NCBI GenBank assembly: GCA_021325175.1
Contig: JAJPHS010000109.1
Span: 1-43,900 of the forward strand
Direction: 5' to 3'
DNA length: 43,900 nt
Source: Terriglobia bacterium
GTDB taxonomy: Bacteria > Acidobacteriota > Terriglobia > Bryobacterales > Bryobacteraceae
The translations under genes and the position numbers were made by a program. Position 1 is the first letter of the stretch. Each line of letters opens with the position of its first letter. Below are positions 16,281 through 26,905 of the stretch, one piece after another. The notes under the pieces are model-generated. The model saw nothing but the letters and a program-made list of their open reading frames with translations, was not told the DNA's origin and searched no databases.

Positions 16281-17041
16281 GCGCGGAAGAGGAACTCAGC
16301 CCGAGCCGGCGCGCCCTCTACTGCTTCTACGGCCGCCTCCAGAAGGCGATCGCGCCGGGGATCCGCTATTCGCAGCTCGATTATCTGGATGTGCTGAAGG
16401 CCCGCGCCGTTCCGGGCTGCCGCTGGCTCGATCTCGGCTGCGGGCATCGAATGTTTCCCGATTTCATGTCCGCCGAGGAGCGGGCGCTAGCTGCGCGAGC
16501 CGCCTATCTGGTCGGAATCGATATGGTCGCCTCCGACGTCAAGCGGCATCGGACGCTGGCGGGCAGAGTTGCAGGAAACATCGAGAGCTTGCCGTTCGCG
16601 CCGGAATCCTTCGACCTGGTCACGGCGAACATGGTGATCGAACACGTGGTCCATCCGCGGGCGCTTCTCGAACAGGTTTTTGGCGTGCTCCGCTCCAAGG
16701 GTTTGTTTATATTTCACACGCCGAATCGCAATTGCGCTCTGATCCGCATGGCGCGGCTGGTTCCGCAGGCGGTCAAGAATAAAATCATTTTGCTGCTTGA
16801 AAGACGACAGGAAGAAGATGTTTTTCCGACCGAGTACCGGATGAACACGGAGCGGGATATTCTTTCGGCTGCGGCCGGGGCCGGTTTCGAAGTTGTCGAA
16901 CTGAAGCAGTTGAACTCCGCCGCGATCACCGCGTTGCTCGGCCCGCTGGCGATTTTCGAGCTGTTATATCTCCGGATGTTGGAAAATCCGCGGCTGGCCT
17001 GGCTGCGCAGCAATCTGGTGGTGACATTGCGAAAGCCCTGA
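16277..17041 (+). CDS. Class I SAM-dependent methyltransferase
   Basis: This 254-residue protein has the SAM-binding motif I WLDLGCGHRMFP, then VGIDMVASD, the acidic motif with IESLPFAPESFDLVTANMVI and a motif-III-like region (GLFIFHTPNRN). The GTG start is inside the GTGA overlap with the amidotransferase gene, giving translational coupling. The longer upstream frame is a shadow. It probably methylates a sugar or a lipid-linked glycan intermediate. It converges with the flippase gene, with 15 bases between stops. Confidence 0.9.
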   Translation: MSAEEELSPSRRALYCFYGRLQKAIAPGIRYSQLDYLDVLKARAVPGCRWLDLGCGHRMFPDFMSAEERALAARAAYLVGIDMVASDVKRHRTLAGRVAGNIESLPFAPESFDLVTANMVIEHVVHPRALLEQVFGVLRSKGLFIFHTPNRNCALIRMARLVPQAVKNKIILLLERRQEEDVFPTEYRMNTERDILSAAAGAGFEVVELKQLNSAAITALLGPLAIFELLYLRMLENPRLAWLRSNLVVTLRKP

Positions 17042-17056
17042 TTTGCGCCGGGGGCG

Positions 17057-18505
17057 TCAGCGGAAGATTGCGCGGGCGGCGTGCAACGCCTTGGACGCGA
17101 AGTCCCGTTCCTCGCTTTGAAAAAATCCACTGAGGATCAGCGCGGTCCCGTAAACCGCCAGTCCGGCAAGGCTGATCAAGGTTTGTGAGAATACGTCTCC
17201 GGAGCCGAACATCATCGTGGCGAGACTTGCGGCGCCGGCGATCCCGATCCGCACCAGGCGTCCGGTCTCAAAGGAAAAGCTCCTGACGCGCTGCGCCTGA
17301 ACGAAACTGAGGATCGCCATGGCGACGAAAGACAACCCGGTCGCCGCCACGGCGCCCCAGGCTTTGAATGGGGGGATCAGGGTTGCGTACAGCACCAGGC
17401 AGATTCCCGCGGTCCAGAGAATCACGCGTGCGGTCAGGCCGGGCCGGTTCTCCACCAGAAGCGGTGAGCGGACATAATCCGCCAGGCCGCGCACCACGTA
17501 AGCGCCAGCCAGCAGCGGAATGTATACGATTGCGGGATGAAAGGCAGGCGGGGTCAGCAGCAACACGCCCGGCCGCGCCAGCGCCGTAAGAACCACCGCT
17601 GCCGTCATCAGCGCCAGCGCGTAATACGTACACAGCCGCACATACATGGAGCTGCCCTTGCCTTCTTTTAAGATCGCGAACATCTGCGCGTTCCAATAGG
17701 TGACAAAGGCGAGTTGCGCGTAGCCGACGACCATGGCCCCTTTATACGCCAGCGAATACAAGCCCAGAGCGGACAAAGACGCGGATCTTTGCAGGAACCA
17801 GCGGTCGCCGAAGTGGACAAACAGCATCGCGACTCCGCTGACTCCGAGCGGGGCCGCGTAGCGGAACAAGGAGCGCAGCAGAGCCAGATCGACAGCGGCG
17901 CGGTGGCTTACAAGCGCGTACGGCACAAACACGAGACACGCGGATAGGGACGCGATCACGGCGCCCTTCTGAACGCCGAGGTATCCATCGCCATGCGCCA
18001 GGAACAGAACGCTCGTCCCGGCTTGAACCGCAAGTCTCCCCACCTGAATTGCCAGAAAGGCCTGCGACTTGTTCAGCACGCGCAAATGCGCGAAGCCGAT
18101 CTCCTGCACGAAAGCAAGAGCGGTTCCGAGCGAGACGAGCTGAAACCCCGGCGTGTATTCTTCGGTGCCAAATACCAGCCGCGACAGGAACGCCGAGCAG
18201 AACCAGCCTCCCAAGCCAACGGCGATTCCGGCAAGGCCGCCGCCGAGATAGGCGGTCATGAGCACCGTGCGTCTGCGGTTCTCGCCGCTTTGCGAATCGA
18301 AGTAAAAAAAGGCATCGCTCAGCCGTAAAGCCACCAGCGTCGCGATTACGCTTGAAGAAATCTCCAGCAGTTCCAGAACACCGTAATCGGCGGGAGCAAG
18401 ATAGTGGGTGTAAATCGGCAGCAGCAGAACGGAGGCGAGCTTACCGGCGACGATACCGATCGAGTAGGTCGTGAGATGCCGCAGCATGCTCCCGTACTTC
18501 GACAT
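17057..18505 (-). CDS. Wzx-like polysaccharide flippase (MOP superfamily)
   Basis: This 482-residue protein is hydrophobic throughout, with about 12-14 predicted transmembrane helices. It has the family opening LRHLTTYSIGIVAGKLASVL then LPIYTHYLAPADYGVLEL, typical of RfbX/Wzx exporters that flip undecaprenyl-linked glycan across the inner membrane. The ATG at 18505, four bases after the kinase-like stop, is chosen; the longer frame runs into the neighbour. It is the last gene of the minus-strand unit. Together with the glycosyltransferases it points to a Wzx-type export route, although no Wzy-like polymerase is seen in the window. Confidence 0.93.
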   Translation of the reverse strand: MSKYGSMLRHLTTYSIGIVAGKLASVLLLPIYTHYLAPADYGVLELLEISSSVIATLVALRLSDAFFYFDSQSGENRRRTVLMTAYLGGGLAGIAVGLGGWFCSAFLSRLVFGTEEYTPGFQLVSLGTALAFVQEIGFAHLRVLNKSQAFLAIQVGRLAVQAGTSVLFLAHGDGYLGVQKGAVIASLSACLVFVPYALVSHRAAVDLALLRSLFRYAAPLGVSGVAMLFVHFGDRWFLQRSASLSALGLYSLAYKGAMVVGYAQLAFVTYWNAQMFAILKEGKGSSMYVRLCTYYALALMTAAVVLTALARPGVLLLTPPAFHPAIVYIPLLAGAYVVRGLADYVRSPLLVENRPGLTARVILWTAGICLVLYATLIPPFKAWGAVAATGLSFVAMAILSFVQAQRVRSFSFETGRLVRIGIAGAASLATMMFGSGDVFSQTLISLAGLAVYGTALILSGFFQSEERDFASKALHAARAIFR

Positions 18506-18509
18506 GCGG

Positions 18510-19436
18510 CTATGTCCAGATCCCGGCAGGAAGAAGCGACCCCGGCGCGGGAAATCCGCGGCGCTCCAAAATCGAGGTGATCTTGTACCAGATGCCTCGC
18601 GTGGATGGTCCCGCAATCAGAATGCTCTCGGCCAGGAAATGGTAGAAAGCAGTTCGCAGTTCGGCTTGGTCATCCGAAACCGGGCGGATCTTTTCGCGAA
18701 AATACCGGGCGAGCGGCGTAGCGGAAAACCAGATGGAGCCAAAGGCGGCGACATCGGGCGGAGTCTTCACCGCGCCACCGTACTCAAAGCAGCAGCTCGT
18801 CAATAACTTAAAGATGTCATGCAGCGGACTTCGCGCCGCCAGGCCGCTCCAGTCGAAAACTCCGGCGCGCTTTCCGTCAAACCGCAGGTTGCCATACCAG
18901 AAATCCCCGTGCGAGGGCGCGGCGGCGAACTCCGCGGCGGATTCAAGAAGACTGCGCAATCCGGCGACCGCGCCGCATTCTTCTTTGAGCGGAGCAAGGG
19001 CGGCGATCGCGGCTTCGCGCGCTGGCCCGCCGCCCCCGGCGGGAATCGTTCGACGAAACCGCTCCAGCCAGGAAAGCGCCGCGTTCAAGTGCTCTGATCC
19101 GCTGCCCGGCTCGCCCGCCAGGCGAAAAATGATCCTCACCAGCCGTCCGGCGACGGCGGAGGTCAGCAGGCAGGCGTTTGTTGAATCGCACTGCCAGTCG
19201 AGCACGCGCGGAACCCCCAACTCCTCCGCCCAGGGTGCGAGGGCGAGGAGCGCCTGATGCTCCTTTGCTAATTTCAGGACCGCTTCGGAGGTGTGCGCGA
19301 CTTTGGCGACCCATGCGGGCCACTTCGCCGAATCCAGATAGCCGAGCGTGATCGCAACACCCTTCCGGCCCCCAAGCGTGGCGAGCGAGATCCGGTCCGG
19401 CGAGCGCGCCAGAGCGGCCGCGACCAATTTATGCAC
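18510..19436 (-). CDS. Aminoglycoside-phosphotransferase-fold kinase-like protein
   Basis: This protein of about 308 residues contains the APH/choline-kinase catalytic loop SHGDFWYGNLRF and a metal-binding segment VFDWSGLAARSPLHDIFKLL, where the aspartate would replace the DFG aspartate. It likely phosphorylates a small molecule, perhaps a sugar or amino alcohol used in the glycan. The GTG at 19436 is preferred because GAGG lies six bases upstream and it overlaps the upstream stop by eight bases. An in-frame TTG at 19460 is an alternative. The true substrate is unknown, and drug resistance should not be assumed. Confidence 0.8.
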   Translation of the reverse strand: MHKLVAAALARSPDRISLATLGGRKGVAITLGYLDSAKWPAWVAKVAHTSEAVLKLAKEHQALLALAPWAEELGVPRVLDWQCDSTNACLLTSAVAGRLVRIIFRLAGEPGSGSEHLNAALSWLERFRRTIPAGGGGPAREAAIAALAPLKEECGAVAGLRSLLESAAEFAAAPSHGDFWYGNLRFDGKRAGVFDWSGLAARSPLHDIFKLLTSCCFEYGGAVKTPPDVAAFGSIWFSATPLARYFREKIRPVSDDQAELRTAFYHFLAESILIAGPSTRGIWYKITSILERRGFPAPGSLLPAGIWT

Positions 19437-20505
19437 CGGCGGCCTCAAGCACAAAAACAAAATCGGCGCCGAATGTTCTCCAGAACCAGGGCTTCGCCGC
19501 GGCCAGACGTGCTCTGTTCAGCAGGCGAGTTTTCAAGCCGCCGGGCCGGTTCAGGTGCTCCAGAGTGTAGGTGACGATCGCTTCCTCCACCAGCGGAACC
19601 AGCTCGGTCGGATAATCGTAGCCGCGAACACTGATGTGGGTGGAGCGCGCGCGCAATCCCGCTTGGGCGAATATTTTTAAAAAGCCGCCGTGCGTATAGG
19701 TATATGTCCGGTAGGTGACGTTTTGCGAGGAGCGGTAATTGCGGTTCCGGCGGCAAACCCAGGTGGCCAGAAAACGGGGCAGCAGACTGGTGTAGGGAAT
19801 TCCGCTGTGATCCGGCACCCCGCGAAGCTGCGCCCAGCCGATACGATTCTCGATTCCCACATAAATCAGCCCGCCGGGCTTTAAAAAACCGCGCAGGCGC
19901 CGGAGAAAATCGACTTGAACCTCCTTCACGCCTTTGGAGGTGTCGAAAAGCCCGACCCATTCGAGCACGCCGCTGACGATCGCGGCGTCGAACTGTCCCG
20001 GCGCGAATTCAACCGAGTTTACGTCGCCATTGATGACCGCAAGATTCTCGCTCAGACCGTCCTGAGCGGCCCGCAGCGCGATAAAATCCGCGCGCTCGGC
20101 TACGCCTTCCTGCGCAACCACTCGATAATTCCGGGCGAGCTCGGCGGCGATGCCGCCCATCCCCGCGCCGACGTCGAGCACCAGAGCGCCGGAGGAAAGC
20201 GGCAAAATTTCCTGAAAAGCGGCGCGGTCCGGAGTGGTCACGTACTCGCTCAGCACCGGTTCCAGGTTGGCCTGGACGGCGGCTCGCCAGCCGTTGCGCT
20301 CGCTTTCATCGAGCAGGCGGCGCATCTGATCCTGCGGGATCTCGCCCCAATACGGAATCGGCGAACCGATCACAGCCTTCGCGCCGTCCCAAGCTCCCGC
20401 TTTCCGGCCGCAGCCGCAGATGTAGCCGTCGCTGGAAAGCTGAATGTCGTTGCCGCACCGGCAGCGGAGAGCGAGCGTCTCCAGCCAGCGAGGATGGTGT
20501 GCCAC
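19429..20505 (-). CDS. SAM-dependent methyltransferase with N-terminal zinc-ribbon-like motif
   Basis: This 358-residue protein has two CxC pairs at residues 15/17 and 30/32 (RCRCGN and ICGCGR), suggesting a small metal-binding ribbon. A class I methyltransferase domain follows with motif I LVLDVGAGMGGIAAEL and FDAAIVSGVLEWVGLF. Such Cys-rich heads occur in some sugar C- or N-methyltransferases. The GTG start at 20505 has GAGAGG four bases upstream. It is the first gene of the methyltransferase-kinase-flippase unit. The upstream region carries a perfect TTGACA (20558-20553, minus strand), but no clear -10 follows. Confidence 0.87.
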   Translation of the reverse strand: MAHHPRWLETLALRCRCGNDIQLSSDGYICGCGRKAGAWDGAKAVIGSPIPYWGEIPQDQMRRLLDESERNGWRAAVQANLEPVLSEYVTTPDRAAFQEILPLSSGALVLDVGAGMGGIAAELARNYRVVAQEGVAERADFIALRAAQDGLSENLAVINGDVNSVEFAPGQFDAAIVSGVLEWVGLFDTSKGVKEVQVDFLRRLRGFLKPGGLIYVGIENRIGWAQLRGVPDHSGIPYTSLLPRFLATWVCRRNRNYRSSQNVTYRTYTYTHGGFLKIFAQAGLRARSTHISVRGYDYPTELVPLVEEAIVTYTLEHLNRPGGLKTRLLNRARLAAAKPWFWRTFGADFVFVLEAAGA

Positions 20506-20629
20506 GTTTCCTCTCTTTACTTCGTACTCACCTTGCCATACGCCACCCCTTTTGTCAAAAAGCGGCGACTCTTAAGATATCGGCAAGAAAAGTTCACGCT
20601 CCAGACCCCGCCGAGGGTCCTCCGCCGAT

Positions 20630-20657
20630 TTGACCGAAACCACGCGGCTGTGCTAAT
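20630..20657 (+). promoter_or_regulatory. Candidate promoter of the ATP synthase operon
   Basis: The gap 20506-20706 separates the divergent methyltransferase gene from atpF. On the plus strand TTGACC (20630-20635) is followed after 16 bases by GCTAAT (20652-20657), with TG at 20649-20650 giving an extended -10. This would leave a leader of about 40 bases. It is the best promoter-like pair in the gap. No other structure was recognised there, and a 60-codon minus-strand frame in the gap has no family-like features. Confidence 0.4.
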
Positions 20658-20706
20658 TTGGGCCTTCAGAGACTCCGCGGTAACGGTTCCCTTAAACATT
20701 CCTTAG

Positions 20707-21165
20707 ATGGAACAGACTCTTCAAGCCCTAGGTGGGTTGATGCTTCAGGCTGTGCCCACCATTGTCCTGCTGATTATCGTTTATTTTTTCCTGAAAACGA
20801 TGCTGTTCACGCCGCTCGACCGCGTGTTGCGCGAGCGTGATTCGCTTACTGCCGGGGCTCGCAAGAGAGCGGAAGAAAGCCTGGAAGCGGCGGAGAACAA
20901 GCAAAAAGAGTACGAACGGCGCTTTGCCGAAGCGCGCGCCGAGGTTTACAAGGCCCAGGAGGAGTTGCGGCGGCAATGGTTGGACGACCAGGCCTCGCGC
21001 ATCGGAGCCGAGCGCGCCCGGATGCAGGCCCGGGTTGAAGGCGAAAAACAGCGGCTGGCGGCGGAAAGCGCGGCGGCTCGGGAAACTCTTATCTTATCCA
21101 GCGCGGAACTGGCGGAGCGAATCGCCGATTCGATTCTGAATCGCAAGGCGGGTACGGCGGCATGA
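20707..21165 (+). CDS. atpF: ATP synthase F0 subunit b
   Basis: Subunit b is the peripheral stalk that holds F1 against rotation. This 152-residue protein has one N-terminal transmembrane helix (about 13-33, VPTIVLLIIVYFFLKTMLF), then LDRVLRERD and a long charged coiled coil rich in Ala, Glu and Arg to the C-terminus. It is the first gene of the atp operon; genes for subunits a and c are not upstream. Its stop overlaps the next start as ATGA. A second b-type gene follows, so the stalk is probably a b/b' heterodimer. Confidence 0.92.
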   Translation: MEQTLQALGGLMLQAVPTIVLLIIVYFFLKTMLFTPLDRVLRERDSLTAGARKRAEESLEAAENKQKEYERRFAEARAEVYKAQEELRRQWLDDQASRIGAERARMQARVEGEKQRLAAESAAARETLILSSAELAERIADSILNRKAGTAA

Positions 21166-21704
21166 GACGGCTGGTTTTGCTGGCGTTCTGCTGCGCCATC
21201 GCGCTGCGCGCCGATCAGGCGCCGAGCGAGCGGGATCTTACGCTGGAATCGATCAATTTCGCGATTCTGGTCGTGGTGGGCGGGTATTTTCTGGCGAAAA
21301 CGATGCCGCCGTTTTTCCGTTCGCGTTCGAGCGAAATTCAACGAGGGATCGTCGAAGCGCAGAAGATCAAAGCCGAAGCGGAGCAGCGGGCGCGCGAGAT
21401 GGAGGCGAAGCTCGCTTCGCTTGGTGCGGAAATCGAAAAGTTCCGCGAGCAGGCGCGCGAGGAGATGGAGCAGGAAGGCGCGCGCATCCGGCAGGAAACC
21501 GAGCGGCGCCTTCAGAAGCTCGGCCAGCAGGCGGAGTTGGAAATTGAAACGGCAGGGAAGCTCGCGCGGCGCGAATTGCAGGCGTACGCGGCGAAGCTCT
21601 CGCTTGAAATGGCCGAACAGCGATTGAAAGAAAAGCTGACGCCGCCGGTGGAGAACGGATTTATCGAGGACTTCGTCTCGGATCTGGAGGCGTCGCGGAA
21701 CTAG
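21162..21704 (+). CDS. ATP synthase F0 subunit b (second copy, b'-like)
   Basis: This 180-residue second stalk subunit starts in the ATGA overlap with the first. It has a signal-peptide-like N-terminus (RRLVLLAFCCAIALRA, residues 2-17), then the transmembrane helix INFAILVVVGGYFLAKTM (about 31-48) and a long coiled coil with AEAEQRAREMEAKL. The extra hydrophobic head is not usual for E. coli-type b and may be cleaved or form a second membrane anchor. It pairs with atpF. Which copy is b and which is b' cannot be decided from the sequence. Confidence 0.88.
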   Translation: MRRLVLLAFCCAIALRADQAPSERDLTLESINFAILVVVGGYFLAKTMPPFFRSRSSEIQRGIVEAQKIKAEAEQRAREMEAKLASLGAEIEKFREQAREEMEQEGARIRQETERRLQKLGQQAELEIETAGKLARRELQAYAAKLSLEMAEQRLKEKLTPPVENGFIEDFVSDLEASRN

Positions 21705-21705
21705 C

Positions 21706-22257
21706 ATGCACACGGTGGTCGGGATGCGGTACGCGCGGGCGCTGATGGAGGTGGTCACATCGGCTTCGATGAAAATGGATCCGGCCCAGGGGCTCGAAGA
21801 GCTGCGCTCGATCAGCGAAATGGTGGCGGAGTCCAGCGATCTGCGCAACGCGCTGCTTTCGCCGGCGGTTTCGGTTCCGCGCAAGCGAGCCGTGGTGGCG
21901 CGTCTGCTCCAGCCGTTCGGGGCGTCGCGGGCGGTGCGGAATTTTCTTTTCGTCGTGCTCGATCACCGGCGCATCGGGGAACTGCCGTCCATTGTCGAGG
22001 CGTTCGGCGCGCTGCTTGATGAGCGGCTGGGATATGTGCGCGCGGCGGTCGCCAGTGCGCATCTGCTGACGGATGCGCAAAAAGGGAAATTGGAAGCGGA
22101 GCTGTCGCGGCTGTCCGGCAAACGGGCGAAGCTGGCGTTCGTCATTGATCCGGCGCTGATCGGCGGCGTGGTGGCGCGCCTGGGATCGCGCGTTTACGAC
22201 GGCAGCGTCCGGGGGCAGTTGGAAAAGTTGAGGATTAAACTCGTCAGTGGCCAGTGA
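21706..22257 (+). CDS. atpH: ATP synthase F1 subunit delta
   Basis: Delta (OSCP-like) links the peripheral stalk to the top of F1. The protein has 183 residues, normal length. It starts with the family pattern GMRYARALMEVV and ends with PALIGGVVARLGSRVYDGSVRGQL-like features (IGGVVARLG and YDGSVRGQLEKL). The ATG lies one base after the b' stop. A 66-base gap with a GC-rich inverted repeat follows before atpA. Confidence 0.94.
   Translation: MHTVVGMRYARALMEVVTSASMKMDPAQGLEELRSISEMVAESSDLRNALLSPAVSVPRKRAVVARLLQPFGASRAVRNFLFVVLDHRRIGELPSIVEAFGALLDERLGYVRAAVASAHLLTDAQKGKLEAELSRLSGKRAKLAFVIDPALIGGVVARLGSRVYDGSVRGQLEKLRIKLVSGQ
22243..22253 (+). repeat. 11-base direct repeat, copy 1
   Basis: GTCAGTGGCCA at the end of atpH is identical to bases 24709-24719 at the end of atpG. 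In both places it spans or abuts the stop codon and is followed by a short GTGACC/TTGACC-like stretch before the next atp gene. The role is unknown; it may be part of a local RNA structure or a dispersed short repeat. Confidence 0.5.
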
Positions 22258-23850
<1,593 letters not shown>

Positions 23851-24708
23851 ATGCCGAGCCTGATCGATATCCGGCGGCGCATCCGCTCGGTGAAGAATAC
23901 GCAGCAGATTACCAAGGCCATGAAGATGGTCTCGGCCGCGAAGCTGCGCCGGGCGCAGGATCGCGCGCTGGCGGCGCGGCCGTACGCGGCGATGCTCCAG
24001 CGGATTTTGGCTAACGTCGCCGAGGCGGCGGCGCAGGGCGGCGGAGCGGATCATCCGCTGCTGGCGGTGCGGCCGGAGAATCGAATCCTGGCGGTGGTTA
24101 TCACCGCGGATCGCGGGCTGGCCGGCGGATTCAATTCGAATCTGTTGCGGCTGGCGCAGAGGTTTGTCGACGAGCACCGGGCGACGGAGCTGACGTTTGA
24201 AGTGATCGGGAAAAAAGCTCGCGATTATTTCCGCAAGCGCGGCGGGCGCATTCGCGGCGAGCACATTGATATTTTTCGCAAGCTGCGTTTCGAGAACGCC
24301 GAAGCCATCGCGGATACGGTGATCGATCTGTTCGCCAAGTCGGAGATCGACGCGGTTTATCTGTTTGTGAACGAGTTTAAGAGCGTGCTGGCCTCGAAGC
24401 TGACGGCCACGCGGCTGCTGCCGATCGAAGTGCCGAAGTCCGGCCAACCGGTCGATTATATTTACGAGCAGACGCCGGAGGAACTGCTCGGCAGCCTTTT
24501 GCCGCGATACGTGAAGATGCAGATTTATCGCGCGCTGCTCGAATCGGAAGCGGCCGAGCACGCCGCGCGGATGACGGCGATGGAGTCGGCGACCAAGAAT
24601 GCGAGCGAGGCGATCGACCGGCTGACGCTGTATATGAATCGCGTCCGGCAGGCGAGTATTACGCGGGAGATTATCGAGATTGTGAGCGGCGCCGCGGCGC
24701 TGGAGTAG
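23851..24708 (+). CDS. atpG: ATP synthase F1 subunit gamma
   Basis: Gamma is the central rotor shaft. The 285-residue protein has the conserved N-terminal helix RIRSVKNTQQITKAMKMVSA and the C-terminal helix with RLTLYMNRVRQASITREIIE and IVSGAAALE. The ATG follows the atpA stop with no gap, so translation is coupled. A 40-base gap containing a short imperfect inverted repeat precedes atpD. Confidence 0.97.
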   Translation: MPSLIDIRRRIRSVKNTQQITKAMKMVSAAKLRRAQDRALAARPYAAMLQRILANVAEAAAQGGGADHPLLAVRPENRILAVVITADRGLAGGFNSNLLRLAQRFVDEHRATELTFEVIGKKARDYFRKRGGRIRGEHIDIFRKLRFENAEAIADTVIDLFAKSEIDAVYLFVNEFKSVLASKLTATRLLPIEVPKSGQPVDYIYEQTPEELLGSLLPRYVKMQIYRALLESEAAEHAARMTAMESATKNASEAIDRLTLYMNRVRQASITREIIEIVSGAAALE

Positions 24709-24719
24709 TCAGTGGCCAT
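24709..24719 (+). repeat. 11-base direct repeat, copy 2
   Basis: GTCAGTGGCCA right after the atpG stop is identical to 22243-22253. Here AGTGGCCA (24711-24718) can also pair imperfectly with TGACCACT (24727-24734), with one mismatch, to form a small hairpin ahead of the atpD ribosome binding site. Confidence 0.5.
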
Positions 24720-24736
24720 CGGCCATTGACCACTAA

Positions 24737-26185
<1,449 letters not shown>

Positions 26186-26187
26186 CC

Positions 26188-26442
26188 ATGGCCGACGTCC
26201 TCGAGGTGGAGATCGCGACTCCGGAAAAGCTAGTGGCGCGGCAGCAGGCCGATTCGGTGACCATCCCCGGCAAGGATGGTTATATGGGAATCCTTCCGGG
26301 CCACGCGGCGCTGTTGAGCGAACTGGGCGACGGAACGCTCGAAATCGTCTCCGGCGGGCGCAAGGAACAACACCACATCATCGGCGGATACGTGGAGGTC
26401 CGCGATAATCATGTCCGCGTTTTGGCGGATCGCGCTGAGTAG
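26188..26442 (+). CDS. atpC: ATP synthase F1 subunit epsilon, short form
   Basis: Epsilon couples the rotor to the c ring. This protein is only 84 residues and covers just the N-terminal beta-sandwich (ATPEKLVARQQADSVTIPG, MGILPGHAALLSEL, GGYVEVRDNHVRVLADRAE). The usual C-terminal helical hairpin, which inhibits ATP hydrolysis in many bacteria, is missing. The stop codon is clean, and the next gene starts 32 bases upstream of it in another frame. Short epsilons are known in some phyla, so this is probably natural rather than a broken gene. Confidence 0.93.
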   Translation: MADVLEVEIATPEKLVARQQADSVTIPGKDGYMGILPGHAALLSELGDGTLEIVSGGRKEQHHIIGGYVEVRDNHVRVLADRAE

Positions 26443-26800
26443 TTTCCTGCTGGCCTCCGCCGCTACGGCCGCCGATGACGGATTTTCGGAATGGTGGCCG
26501 CAATTTCAGGCCGCGGTAAAATCCGGCGACGCCAGGGCCATTTCGGCGAATTCCAAATTTCCCATGCAGTGGGAGCTCGGATCCATTCGCGAGGTCAAGA
26601 GCCGCGGCGAATTCATCGCGCGATTCAAAACCCTGTTCACCGCCGACATGACGCGCGCCGTCGCCGCCGAAAAGCCGGTTCAGATCCCGGAAGGCTACAT
26701 GATCACCTGGCAGGCGCGCGGAAACGAGTATTCCTTCTACTTTCATCCGGCCGCGGGCGGCGGTTTTGCGCTCGCCGGATTGTCCGAGGGTCCTCCTTAG
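26411..26800 (+). CDS. Small secreted protein of unknown function
   Basis: This 129-residue protein has a clear signal peptide (residues 1-20, ending ASAATA, cleavage before ADDGF). The mature part of about 109 residues has FSEWWPQFQAAVKSGD and a beta-rich end (ITWQARGNEYSFYFHP). The helix-then-sheet layout is reminiscent of small NTF2-like (SnoaL-type) folds, but no family is recognised. The ATG lies inside atpC, overlapping by 32 bases in a different frame. It may be carried along with the operon and have nothing to do with ATP synthesis. Confidence 0.72.
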   Translation: MSAFWRIALSSFLLASAATAADDGFSEWWPQFQAAVKSGDARAISANSKFPMQWELGSIREVKSRGEFIARFKTLFTADMTRAVAAEKPVQIPEGYMITWQARGNEYSFYFHPAAGGGFALAGLSEGPP

Positions 26801-26905
26801 AGAGCTGGACGGGCACCGGGGATTTCGCGAATCTGCCCGTGCCCGGAACCTTGACGCTGATCGGCATAAGCCTCAGTCTGGTGGGCCTGCTTCAAAGCGC
26901 GCGAG

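Noticed and set aside
18510-19436. Antibiotic resistance gene, from the APH-like fold
   Set aside because: The fold is shared by many small-molecule kinases, and the gene lies between a methyltransferase and a flippase in a glycan unit.
20517-20699. 60-codon minus-strand frame in the gap before atpF
   Set aside because: It has an ATG but no recognisable motif, no clear ribosome site and an unnatural-looking composition, and it covers the likely atp promoter.
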